DNA of 64,000 nt, taken from Streptomyces sp. DH12 (GTDB taxonomy: Bacteria; Actinomycetota; Actinomycetes; Streptomycetales; Streptomycetaceae). The stretch covers positions 1 through 64,000 of the forward strand of contig NZ_JAHWGT010000012.1 in assembly GCF_020873895.1 (NCBI RefSeq), written 5' to 3'. A model generated the notes under the pieces. That model made no database searches. It saw nothing but the letters and a program-made list of their open reading frames with translations, and was not told where the DNA came from. Positions 8,707 to 16,529 of this stretch are shown piece after piece (position 1 is the stretch's first letter; each line of letters begins with the position of its first letter). The position numbers were made by a program, and so were the translations under genes.

Positions 8707-9039
8707 TCAGGGCACGCGCCGCGTCTCCGGGGGGTTCTCCCGGATCAGGTCCAGCAGGCCGGGGAACCGGGTTTCCAGGTCGGCCCTGCGGAGCTGGGCC
8801 ATGCGGCTGTTGCCACGGTCGACCTGACGGATGAGCCCGGCCTCCCGCAGGATGCGGAAGTGGTGGCTGCGGGTCGACTTGGACACCGGCAGGCCGAACG
8901 AGGAGCAGTGCCGCTCGGACCCCTCCGGCCCCCGGACGAGTTCCGAGATCACCTCGTACCGCAGGGGATCGGACAGGGCGTTCATCACGGAACGCAGGTG
9001 CATCTCTTCCAGCGAGGGGTGCCCCTCTGCGTCGGGCAT
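8707..9039 (-). CDS. ArsR-family winged-helix repressor
   Basis: 110 aa. ATG 9039 has AAGGAG five bases upstream; upstream in-frame ATG 9069 lacks one. The HTH reads MNALSDPLRYEVISELV, VSKSTRSHHFRILREAGLI, then the wing QVDRGNSRMAQLRRADLETRFPGL. No CxC metal-binding pair is visible, so it probably senses something other than a metal. It is divergent from the MFS/FAD hydroxylase operon, the usual layout for local control, and the 115-nt gap holds an inverted AGGTTCG/CGAACCT pair. Confidence 0.88.
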   Translation of the reverse strand: MPDAEGHPSLEEMHLRSVMNALSDPLRYEVISELVRGPEGSERHCSSFGLPVSKSTRSHHFRILREAGLIRQVDRGNSRMAQLRRADLETRFPGLLDLIRENPPETRRVP

Positions 9040-9154
9040 GACGGCTCCTTCGGAAGGTTCTACTTGCATGGTACCTGCGCCGCATGCCAGGTTAAGGTTC
9101 GACACAATCCGAACCTCCCCGGTCGGTCGACGCGGGGACGTCCATGGAGCACGC
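9040..9154. promoter_or_regulatory. Divergent promoter with inverted AGGTTCG repeat
   Basis: AGGTTCG at 9095-9101 and its reverse complement CGAACCT at 9110-9116 have centres 15 bp apart, a plausible dimer site for the ArsR protein. A related half, AGGTTC, lies near 9054-9059. The same octamer AGGTTCGA occurs twice upstream of the AfsA homologue. Confidence 0.6.
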
Positions 9155-10771
9155 ATGTCCACACAGACCGAGTCCCCCCTCGGCGGCGCACCGGCGCCCA
9201 CCGAGGCGGCCACCCTCGCACCGCACGCGGGCGCGGGCCCCCGGCAGACGCTTACCCTGATCGCGGTCCTCCTCGCCGTCTTCGTCGTTCCCACCTCGAT
9301 CTCCGGTACCGCCGTGGCCCTGCCCGGTATCGGCGCTGACACCCAGGCGGGCCTCGTTCCCCTGCAGTGGGTGGTCAACGCCTTCAACGTCTCCTTCGCG
9401 TGCTTCACGCTCGCCTGGGGCTCGATCGCCGACATCATCGGGCGCGTCCGCGCCTTCGCCATCGGCGCCGGCGTCTACGCCGTCGCCTCGCTCGGAAGCG
9501 CGCTGGCCGGGAACGTACTCCTGCTCGACGCCGCCCGCGCGCTGGCCGGACTCGGCGGTGCCGCGATCTTCTCCTGCGGCAGCGCGATCCTGTCGACCGT
9601 CTTCAGCGGCCCGGCGCGCGCCAAGGCGTTCGCGCTCTTCGGGACCGTCGCGGGCATCGGTGTCGCCGTCGGACCCTCCGTCTCCGGCCTGCTCGTCCAG
9701 ACCCTCGGCTGGCGCTGGGTATTCGCGCTCCACGCCGTGGCCCTCGCCCTCGTGCTCCTCGCCGTTCCGGCCATCGCCCGCTCGACGGCCGAGTCCCGCC
9801 GCACCGACGCCCGCGTGGACGTGATCGGCAGCGCCCTGTTCGTCGTCGCGATGCTGCTGCTGACCACCGGCATCGTGCAGGGATCGCAGTGGGGCTGGGC
9901 CAGCGCGGGCGTGCTCGGGCTGTTCGCCGGAACACTCGTCGTCCTCGTGGTGTTCACCGCCGTCGAGAAGCGCCGCGAGCACCCGATGCTCGATCTGAGC
10001 GTGCTGGCCAACCACCGCTTCCTCGCACTGTGCCTGGTCCCGGTCGCCGCGTCCTTCGGCTTCGTGACGATGCTGACGTACCTGCCGACCTACCTCACCG
10101 CCGTGGCGGGATACACGAGTGGCGCGGCCGGGCTGACGATGGTCCTGCTGACCCTCCCGGTCCTCGTCTGCCCCATGCTGGCCGCCAAGCTGGTCTCCCG
10201 TGGCGTCCCCGCCCTCACCCTGCTCTACCTCAGCCTCGTCTGCCTGGTCGTCGGCGACCTCGCGCTCACCCTCTTCAGCCCGGACGTCGCCATCGCGGTC
10301 GTCGCCCTGCCGATGCTCGTCACCGGCGCGGGCATGGGGCTGTCCGCGGGTCTGGTCGACGGACAGGCACTGGAGAACGTCGCCCCCGAGAAGGCGGGCA
10401 TGGCGGCCGGCTTCCTCAACACGCTGAGGCTGGGCAGCGAGGCCATCGCCGTCGCCGTGTACGGCTCCATGCTCGCCACCACCCTCGGCACGAGGATCCG
10501 CGAGGGTGTCGGGGGTTTCGACGGCGCGGGCGACCCCGCCGCACTCGCCAACGAGGTGGCGGGTGGCGGCTTGACCGCGGCGGCGCGGACCGTCCCCACC
10601 GACCAGCGCGACCGGTTCACCGACTTCCTGGTCGGGGCGTACGACTCCGCCTTCGACACGATCCTGTGGGTCCTGGCGGCCGTCTGCCTCGTCCTCTTCG
10701 TGGTGATCGTGGCGCTGTGGCGCCGCGGCCGGACCGCACCGGCCGCCACCGGCACCACGGCAACCGGCTGA
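9155..10771 (+). CDS. MFS drug exporter, DHA2 (14-helix) family
   Basis: 538 aa from ATG 9155 with GGAG just upstream. Hydrophobic segments run from about residue 30 to the end, consistent with 14 helices. Family marks include the loop after helix 2 (GSIADIIGRVRAFAIG) and motif C-like GIGVAVGPSVSGLLVQTLGWRWVF at the end of helix 5. It is 37 nt upstream of the FAD hydroxylase and divergent from the ArsR regulator. Probably proton-driven efflux of a small molecule, perhaps one modified by the hydroxylase or made by the facing P450 operon. Confidence 0.9.
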   Translation: MSTQTESPLGGAPAPTEAATLAPHAGAGPRQTLTLIAVLLAVFVVPTSISGTAVALPGIGADTQAGLVPLQWVVNAFNVSFACFTLAWGSIADIIGRVRAFAIGAGVYAVASLGSALAGNVLLLDAARALAGLGGAAIFSCGSAILSTVFSGPARAKAFALFGTVAGIGVAVGPSVSGLLVQTLGWRWVFALHAVALALVLLAVPAIARSTAESRRTDARVDVIGSALFVVAMLLLTTGIVQGSQWGWASAGVLGLFAGTLVVLVVFTAVEKRREHPMLDLSVLANHRFLALCLVPVAASFGFVTMLTYLPTYLTAVAGYTSGAAGLTMVLLTLPVLVCPMLAAKLVSRGVPALTLLYLSLVCLVVGDLALTLFSPDVAIAVVALPMLVTGAGMGLSAGLVDGQALENVAPEKAGMAAGFLNTLRLGSEAIAVAVYGSMLATTLGTRIREGVGGFDGAGDPAALANEVAGGGLTAAARTVPTDQRDRFTDFLVGAYDSAFDTILWVLAAVCLVLFVVIVALWRRGRTAPAATGTTATG

Positions 10772-10808
10772 GGCCGCGGTGGCCCGGGCCAAGGACGAGG
10801 AGAATCAG

Positions 10809-12311
10809 ATGTTCCCGACTCGGCACTACGGTGTCGCGATCGTCGGCGGAGGGCCGGTCGGCATGCTGCTCGCAGCGGAACTGGGCCTGCACGGCGTCAG
10901 GACCGTCGTACTGGAGCGCCACGCCCGGACCGTGGACCAGCCCAAGGCCGGCACGCTGCACGCGCGCACCGTGCAGTCCTTGGCGCGGCGCGGCCACCTG
11001 CCCACCCGGCGCGGTGGCCGCCTGGACGAGCCGGCCACCACCGCCTTCCACTTCGCCGGTATGCCCGGCTTGACCATCAGTGCCCCGGCGGTGGAGGGGC
11101 AGCCCATCGCCGGGCGCTCCCAGGCCGACCTGGAGCGGACGTTCGAGCGGAAGGCACGCGACCTGGGGGTCGAGATTCGCCGCGGACATGACGTCGTCGC
11201 TCTCGCCCAGGACCCCGGCCGGGTGGAGATCACCGCCGAGCAGGGCGACGGACGGCGCACCAGCCTCACCGCCGACTACGTGGTGGGCGCGGACGGAGCC
11301 CGCAGTACCGTGCGCGCCCTCGCGGGCATCAGGAGCGAGGAGTACCTGCCCCGCGTGGCCGCCCTCCTCGGTCAGGTGCGCCTGCTTGACCCGGCGGGGA
11401 CGCCACCCGGCTGGAACCTCACGCCGCGCGGCTGGACGGTCGTCAACGTCAACCCGTTCGGATACAGCCGTGTCATCACCTTCGACTTCACCGGACCCCA
11501 CGCGGAGCGGCACGCCCCCGTCACCCTCGACGAACTGCGTTCCACCGCGAGCCGGATCGCCGGGCACGACATCCCGATGACCGACGCGGTCTTCACCAGC
11601 CGCTTCAGCGACTACACGCGGCTGGTCCACCACTACCGCGATGGGCGGGTCTTCCTCGCCGGCGACGCGGCGCACGTGCACTTCCCGGTCGGCGGCCAGG
11701 GACTCAACCTCGGCCTCCAGGACGCGCTCAACCTCGGTTGGAAGCTGGCCCTCGCGGTGCGCGGCCACGCGGGCAAGGGTCTGCTCGACACATATCACGA
11801 CGAGCGGCACCCGGCCGGGCGGCGGGTCATCGAGAACACCCGGGCCCAGCTGGCCCTGATGCGACCGGGTGAGGAGAACGAACCCCTGCGGGCACTCTTC
11901 GCCGAGTTGCTCAGACTGGACCAGGTCGGAACGCACCTCGGTTACATGATCAGCGCCCAGGACACCGCCTACCCCTCGCACGGCGGCTCCCCGTGGGAAG
12001 GACGCTTCCTGCCCAATCTTCCCCTGGCGATACGGGGGACGGACAGCTGCGTGGCAGACGTGTTGCACCCGGGCCGGCCGGTCCTCCTGCTGTTCGGTGA
12101 CGCCGGTGAGGAGTACGCCCGGACGGCCGCCGCATGGGGGCATGCCGTGGACGCCGTACGGGCCCGGGCGCCGCAGCCCCTGCCGTGGGACGCGTTGCTG
12201 CTTCGCCCCGACGGCTACGTCGCGTGGGCGCCGGCGGCGGGTGCCGACCCACCGGGCGGACTGCGGGCGGCGCTGCGGGAGTGGTTCGGCGAGGCGGTGG
12301 ACGACCGTTGA
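10809..12311 (+). CDS. FAD-dependent aromatic hydroxylase (PheA/TfdB, Rox-like)
   Basis: 500 aa; ATG 10809 has GAGGAG six bases before it. FAD motifs are in order: GVAIVGGGPVGMLLAAELG (GxGxxG, residues 6-24), VVGADGARSTVR (DG motif, near 165) and GRVFLAGDAAHVHFPVGGQGLNLGLQDALNLGWKLA (GD motif, near 285), followed by a thioredoxin-like C-terminal domain. This is the class A flavoprotein monooxygenase group that includes rifampicin and tetracycline-type oxygenases as well as polyketide tailoring enzymes. With the adjacent exporter it may be a resistance pair or a tailoring step; the substrate is unknown. Confidence 0.88.
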   Translation: MFPTRHYGVAIVGGGPVGMLLAAELGLHGVRTVVLERHARTVDQPKAGTLHARTVQSLARRGHLPTRRGGRLDEPATTAFHFAGMPGLTISAPAVEGQPIAGRSQADLERTFERKARDLGVEIRRGHDVVALAQDPGRVEITAEQGDGRRTSLTADYVVGADGARSTVRALAGIRSEEYLPRVAALLGQVRLLDPAGTPPGWNLTPRGWTVVNVNPFGYSRVITFDFTGPHAERHAPVTLDELRSTASRIAGHDIPMTDAVFTSRFSDYTRLVHHYRDGRVFLAGDAAHVHFPVGGQGLNLGLQDALNLGWKLALAVRGHAGKGLLDTYHDERHPAGRRVIENTRAQLALMRPGEENEPLRALFAELLRLDQVGTHLGYMISAQDTAYPSHGGSPWEGRFLPNLPLAIRGTDSCVADVLHPGRPVLLLFGDAGEEYARTAAAWGHAVDAVRARAPQPLPWDALLLRPDGYVAWAPAAGADPPGGLRAALREWFGEAVDDR

Positions 12312-12330
12312 CCCGTCCGGGACCGGACAC

Positions 12331-12372
12331 GTGAGTGCCCCGGACCCTCCGTCGAGGGCCCGGGGCACTCAC
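12331..12372. terminator. Strong bidirectional hairpin between convergent operons
   Basis: Outer arms GTGAGTGCCCCGG and CCGGGGCACTCAC pair perfectly over 13 bp, with an inner CCCTC/GAGGG extension and a small CGTC loop. It lies between the stop of the FAD hydroxylase (12311) and the stop of the P450 (12411), so it can end both transcripts. Confidence 0.9.
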
Positions 12373-12410
12373 CGGCTGGCCGGCGCTTGGTTGACGCCTC
12401 CGCCGTACGA

Positions 12411-13622
12411 CTACCAGCGCACCGGCAGCGACGTCGGCCGTCTCAGCAGCGTCCCGTGGTCCCAGGCGAGCGTCCGCGGATCCGCGTCCAGTGCCAGGGT
12501 GGGGAACTCCTCCGCGAGACGGGTGAGGAGCGCGGTGGCCTCCAACCGGGTCAGCGCCGCGCCCATGCAGTGGTGCATGCCGTACCCGAACTGCAGGTGC
12601 CGTCGGCCGTTCCTGTCCGGGTCGATGACCTCCGGGTCGGGGAAGACCTCCGGGTCGCGGTTGGCCGCGAAGGCATCGGCGTACACGACATCGCCGCGGT
12701 GGATCGTGCCACCGGTCGTCTCCAGGTCCCGGGTGGCGACCCGGGGGAAGGTGGAGATGGTTCCGAGAGGGAGGACCCGGGCGAGCTCCTCCACCAGGCG
12801 CGGCGCGATCGAGGGATCGTCCACCAGTCGCCGCCACAGCGGCGGCGCGCACAGCAGCGTGTACACCGCCTTGGTGAGGACGGAGAGGATGTTCTGATCC
12901 CCGCCCAGCACGGAGCCGAGCAGCAGACCGACCAGCTCCTTGTCCGTCAGGCCGGGGTCCGCGCTGTCACGCGCCGCGACGAAGCGGGCTATGAGACCGT
13001 CCGGACGGACGGGTCGCTCGCCGGTCACGAGGTCGGTGACGTAGCCGTACACCTTCCAGAAGTGGTCCAGCAGGTGCGGAATGTCCTCGCGGGGTGCCAT
13101 CTGGACCGTCCGGGAGTACTGCCGGAAGTAGGCGATGTCCTCCACCGGTATGCCCAGGAAGTGGCAGTTGACCATGACCGGGTACAGGTCGAGAACGGTA
13201 CGGAAGAGGTCCGGGCGGTCCTCGGCACGCAGCGCGGCGAACCGCTCGCCGATCACGGCGTCGACGGTGGGGCGCAGCCGCTCGACACCGGCCGCGCTGT
13301 AGTCCGCGGTGACGAAACCGCGCATGCGCGCGTGGTCCGGGGCGTCGAGGTTGAGCAGCAGTTCGGGGGGCATCGTGGTCGGCAGGAAGCTGGGGCCGTC
13401 GTCCACGTTCGTCTCGGTGCGGGCGAACGTCGGGTCGGTGAGGACCTTGTGGACGTCGGCGTAGCGCGTCAGATGGACGGCGGTGTGGCCGCTCGGGAGC
13501 GCGATCTGCGGGAGGCCACCGGCGGAGCGGCCGGACAGGGGGGTGTACGCGGGCGGCGGGTCGAGGTGGGGGATCTCCGCGAGCGTGGCGGTGGAGCCGG
13601 CGGAGACGGTGGTCGTGCTCAT
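12411..13622 (-). CDS. Cytochrome P450 with atypical I-helix
   Basis: 403 aa, soluble bacterial P450. The heme loop is FGYGMHHCMG with Cys 352. ExxR is present as E279-L-A-R282, and RDPEVFPDP is typical. The I-helix, which normally reads AGxETT or AGxDTT, is GGDQN (residues 240-244), so neither the acidic residue nor the conserved Thr for O2 activation is present. It is the last gene of the AfsA-HAD-P450 unit, 42 nt after the HAD stop. In known butyrolactone/butenolide clusters a P450 oxidises the signal side chain, which is the likely job here. Confidence 0.9.
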   Translation of the reverse strand: MSTTTVSAGSTATLAEIPHLDPPPAYTPLSGRSAGGLPQIALPSGHTAVHLTRYADVHKVLTDPTFARTETNVDDGPSFLPTTMPPELLLNLDAPDHARMRGFVTADYSAAGVERLRPTVDAVIGERFAALRAEDRPDLFRTVLDLYPVMVNCHFLGIPVEDIAYFRQYSRTVQMAPREDIPHLLDHFWKVYGYVTDLVTGERPVRPDGLIARFVAARDSADPGLTDKELVGLLLGSVLGGDQNILSVLTKAVYTLLCAPPLWRRLVDDPSIAPRLVEELARVLPLGTISTFPRVATRDLETTGGTIHRGDVVYADAFAANRDPEVFPDPEVIDPDRNGRRHLQFGYGMHHCMGAALTRLEATALLTRLAEEFPTLALDADPRTLAWDHGTLLRRPTSLPVRW

Positions 13623-13664
13623 GTTTCGTTCGCCTTGTCCTTGTGGTGGTGGGGAGCGGGCCGG

Positions 13665-14321
13665 CTAGAGGATGCCGGGCAGCCCGGTGATACGGCTCAG
13701 GTCGCTCAGCGCCTGCCGGTTGTCGCGGAAGTGCACGGCACGCCAGCCCTGCGCGCGGGCCGCGGCGCAGTTCTCGGCGAGATCGTCGACGAGGACGCAG
13801 TCGGCCGGCTCGGCCCCCGCAGTCTTCGCCGCGATGTCGAAGATCGCTGGATCCGGCTTGCGGACCCCGACCATGCACGAGTCGATGAGGCAGTCGACCT
13901 CTCCGGCAGGAGCCACGATCGCCTTCCAGTGGGGCTCCCACTCGACGACGTTGTTCGACAGGATTCCCACGGGAAAGCCGTTCTCGCGGGCGTGGCGCAG
14001 TGCGCACACCATCAGGGGGTTCGCGGAGACGCCCTCGAACCACTGCTCGCCGAAGGTCTCCAGCCGGGCCCGCGACAGGTCGATGCCGGGGTGCCGGTCG
14101 GTCAGGACGCGGGCGAGCCGGCGGCCCCACTCGATCTCGGTGAGCGCCGCGAGCTCGATGGGTGCCAGCGTCGGCATGTCCATCTCCGCAGCGACCACCC
14201 TCATGGCCTCCTGGAGTTGCTCGGGCATGATGCCGGTCTTGCGGTGGTACGCGGCGTACAGCGTCTCCAGTGGTGGCGACAGGACGCCGCCGAAGTCGAA
14301 CCAGATCATGGGCAAGGGCAT
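13665..14321 (-). CDS. HAD-family phosphatase (subfamily IA)
   Basis: 218 aa from ATG 14321. Motif I is WFDFGGVLSP, with the nucleophilic Asp followed by Gly at +2 as in the FDLGxV group; motif II is GILSNNVVEW; motif III is the Lys in GVRKPDPAIFD; motif IV is LVDDLAEN. It sits between the AfsA homologue and the P450 on the same strand with gaps of about 45 nt. Butyrolactone synthesis by AfsA gives a phosphorylated intermediate that must lose phosphate, and phosphatases such as SrrP are found in such clusters, so that is the inferred substrate. Confidence 0.85.
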   Translation of the reverse strand: MPLPMIWFDFGGVLSPPLETLYAAYHRKTGIMPEQLQEAMRVVAAEMDMPTLAPIELAALTEIEWGRRLARVLTDRHPGIDLSRARLETFGEQWFEGVSANPLMVCALRHARENGFPVGILSNNVVEWEPHWKAIVAPAGEVDCLIDSCMVGVRKPDPAIFDIAAKTAGAEPADCVLVDDLAENCAAARAQGWRAVHFRDNRQALSDLSRITGLPGIL

Positions 14322-14367
14322 GCTGAAGCCTTCCTCGGACGGGAAAGGAATGGGAGGAGCGGCGTAC

Positions 14368-15393
14368 TCAGCCGGCCTGGAGCGCCGGCGAGGGCGTGCG
14401 CACGAAGCGGCGCCCGAGGCGACTGGTGCACTGAAGCGTGACCTCGGCAGTGGAGATCAACGTGTCCTCCTGCCGCATCTGCAACCGGAACACGGCGGCG
14501 CCCGGCACCTGGTCCGGTCCCCCCTCGACGAGCTCGGCGCGGCAGACAGTGGGCAGTTCGAATTCCCCGAACCGGGTGAACACGGCGTCGCAGCGCGTCA
14601 GCGACAGACGGCCCGGTGACAGATCCAGCAGCTCGTGGGCGGCGTGCAGAGCCGTCTGCCGGTACGCCTCGAAGAACAGGACACCCGGGATGTGGTCGAG
14701 CGGGTGGTCGAACAGGGCCGGGTGGGCCTGATCGACGACGACCTGGGCGACTACTTCGCGCCCGAGGGCGACCGCGTCACCCAGCACCACGTTGGCGGGC
14801 GACCGCCGGCCCACGGCGGCGGGGAGGAGCCTGCGGCCGGTGGGGTGTGCCCGTGGGGTGGTGAGGTCGAGTGCGGCCCGGCCCCGCTCCCGCAGCTTGG
14901 CCCACGCCGACCCGGGCATCCACTGGATGGTCATCGTCATGGAGGCGGCGTCACGGTCGTCGATGGCCAGGTCCATCCGCAGCGTCACACCGGCGAGTTG
15001 GTCACCGCGGCACTTCCGGTCGGTGACGCGCACGGCGAGCACGACCCGCCCGGGCAGCGGCCCGATGTGGAGGGCCTCCGTGGACAGAATGGAGAACTCA
15101 CCGGTGTTGAAGCTGAACTTGTGGTCCAGCGGTGCGCCGAGGTGCTCGTGGGCGACCAGGATGGAGGTCTGACGGAACACCTCCAGCAGCAGGAGCGGGT
15201 CGTAGGCGGCGGGAGTGAGCGTGTGGTCGCTGTAGTAGCTGTGCACACGGGGCAGTTGCGCGGCAACGAGGAAATCGTTGTCGGACCGGCGCCGAGTGTC
15301 GGTCAGGAACACCTCGCAGATGGCCGCGCGGTGGACGAGCTGTCGGGAGACGGTCGCGGAGTACGACAGACCGTGATTCCCCGGAACAAGCAT
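14368..15393 (-). CDS. AfsA/ScbA-family gamma-butyrolactone synthase homologue
   Basis: 341 aa from ATG 15393 with GGGGGAA eight bases upstream. Two hotdog repeats are visible. The first has LVHRAAICEVFLTD, YDPLLLLEVFRQTSILVAHEHLG and FSFNTGEF. The second has AQVVVDQAHPALFDHPLDHIPGVLFFEAYRQTALHAAHEL. These are the signature stretches of AfsA, which condenses a beta-ketoacyl chain with dihydroxyacetone phosphate to start signal synthesis. It is first in an operon with HAD and P450 genes. No ArpA/ScbR-type receptor and no butenolide reductase is visible in the window. Confidence 0.9.
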   Translation of the reverse strand: MLVPGNHGLSYSATVSRQLVHRAAICEVFLTDTRRRSDNDFLVAAQLPRVHSYYSDHTLTPAAYDPLLLLEVFRQTSILVAHEHLGAPLDHKFSFNTGEFSILSTEALHIGPLPGRVVLAVRVTDRKCRGDQLAGVTLRMDLAIDDRDAASMTMTIQWMPGSAWAKLRERGRAALDLTTPRAHPTGRRLLPAAVGRRSPANVVLGDAVALGREVVAQVVVDQAHPALFDHPLDHIPGVLFFEAYRQTALHAAHELLDLSPGRLSLTRCDAVFTRFGEFELPTVCRAELVEGGPDQVPGAAVFRLQMRQEDTLISTAEVTLQCTSRLGRRFVRTPSPALQAG

Positions 15394-15418
15394 GGTTCGG
15401 TTCCCCCTTGTGCTGAGC

Positions 15419-15448
15419 AGGTTCGAAATTCACCGTACCAAGGTTCGA
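15419..15448 (-). promoter_or_regulatory. Two AGGTTCGA direct repeats upstream of the AfsA gene
   Basis: AGGTTCGA occurs at 15419-15426 and again at 15441-15448, exactly 22 bp apart, so both would face the same side of the helix. The first lies 26 bp from the start codon, so a bound protein could block transcription. The octamer also forms one arm of the repeat in the ArsR/MFS promoter. Confidence 0.55.
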
Positions 15449-15453
15449 TTGAT

Positions 15454-15469
15454 CTCGACCGTGGTCGAG
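15454..15469. promoter_or_regulatory. Palindromic operator candidate
   Basis: CTCGACC and GGTCGAG form 7-bp arms around GT; allowing one mismatch the arms extend to 11 bp (TGATCTCGACC / GGTCGAGGTCA). The size fits a TetR-like dimer, but it does not closely match the published butyrolactone autoregulatory element consensus as I recall it. Confidence 0.45.
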
Positions 15470-15751
15470 GTCACAGGGAAAGGTCAACAGAAGGTAAGTA
15501 ACGGGGCCCGACGATGATCGCGCTGGAAACCCGGGCACGGGGGGTCGAGTGCGTTCGTCGCCCCCCACACAGCGTGGGGCGGACGCCCGAGCGTCGACGC
15601 CGGCCCGGACGCGGCACAGCACGCCACTGCCCTGCGCGTTCTCGACGGTCAGCGGGGCCGCCACGACGGCTGCCGGTTACTGCGAAGCGGTGGTCACCCT
15701 CGCCTCCACCGTTGAGGTGGGCGTGACCTCGGACGCCAGGGACCAAGGCCC

Positions 15752-16282
15752 CTAACGGCAGTTGTCGGCGGCCTCGATGAGGCGGGCCGCCTCGTCGAGG
15801 GCCTCGCGCAGGGCCTCCGGGTCGGTGACCGGGTCGGTGTCGGCGGGCGGGAGCAGCCAGCCGGTGCCGGCGGGGGGCGGGGGCGGCGCGGCGTCGGGGG
15901 CGGCGGGCGGGCCGGCGGGGACGCGCAGCCCCCGGCCGTCCGTGCCGGTACAGGCGCTGCCCGGTACGTCCCAGGCCGCGGCCGTGCCCGGCGGGACGAC
16001 GAAGCCGAGCGTGTCGCTGGCGTCGTCGTGGAGCACGGGGCCGACGGCCGGGGCGACGCGGCGGAGGATGTCGACGGCCTCCAGGCCGCGCCGGGCGGGC
16101 ACGGTGACCAGGTCGCACGGCAGGCTGCCGCAGGGCGGCGCGGTGTCCGCCGCCTCCGGCGCGTGCTCCCGGGCGCCCTCCGGGGCGCCGGGGCCGGCGG
16201 GCCGGCAGGCGCCGCCGTCGGGGACGGGTGAGTGCCGCGCGGTGGTGTCCGGTGCGCCGTGGATGGGTCGTCCCGTCTCCAT
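15752..16282 (-). CDS. Pro/Ala-rich protein with degenerate primase/polymerase-like pattern
   Basis: 176 aa from ATG 16282, which follows GGAGGT. After a Pro/Ala-rich N-terminus there is a conserved-looking core: CDLVTVPARRGLEAVDIL, GPVLHD, LGFVVPPGTAAAWDVPG, GRGLRVPAGPP, GTGWLLPP, then a helical end EALREALDEAARLIEAADNC. The order of PA, GPV, PPGTA and W-x-PP elements resembles the protein at 23687-24343. Both recall actinomycete proteins annotated as N-terminal bifunctional DNA primase/polymerase, but catalytic acids are not obvious. It is divergent from the TPR regulator. Confidence 0.6.
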   Translation of the reverse strand: METGRPIHGAPDTTARHSPVPDGGACRPAGPGAPEGAREHAPEAADTAPPCGSLPCDLVTVPARRGLEAVDILRRVAPAVGPVLHDDASDTLGFVVPPGTAAAWDVPGSACTGTDGRGLRVPAGPPAAPDAAPPPPPAGTGWLLPPADTDPVTDPEALREALDEAARLIEAADNCR

Positions 16283-16529
16283 ACCGACCTCCAACAAGGG
16301 ATTGCCTCCTCGCCCGAGCCCCGAGTGGAGACACGTGCCGTCTCTCCGGGGGGTTCAACGCCCGGCGGCGTCAACAGCTACGGCCGGATGCCGCCGCAAA
16401 GGATGGCAGTTCATGGCGGATCGGGGGTGAGATATCCCGTTTGTAGCCAAACCGTGCGTGTGTGCCCCGCCACAGCAGGTACGTTCTTGCATCGCCGGAG
16501 CATCGGCAGCACGCAGGAGAGGGCTCGCC

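Larger units (their letters stand above)
15394..15751. other. 358-nt region upstream of the AfsA operon
   Basis: The left 75 nt hold two AGGTTCGA direct repeats and a palindrome, listed separately. The rest, up to the stop of the gene at 15752, shows no supported gene. Confidence 0.6.

Noticed and set aside
9092-10792. 566-aa minus-strand frame opposite the MFS exporter
   Set aside because: Highly charged shadow of a membrane protein gene; no motif and no ribosome site.
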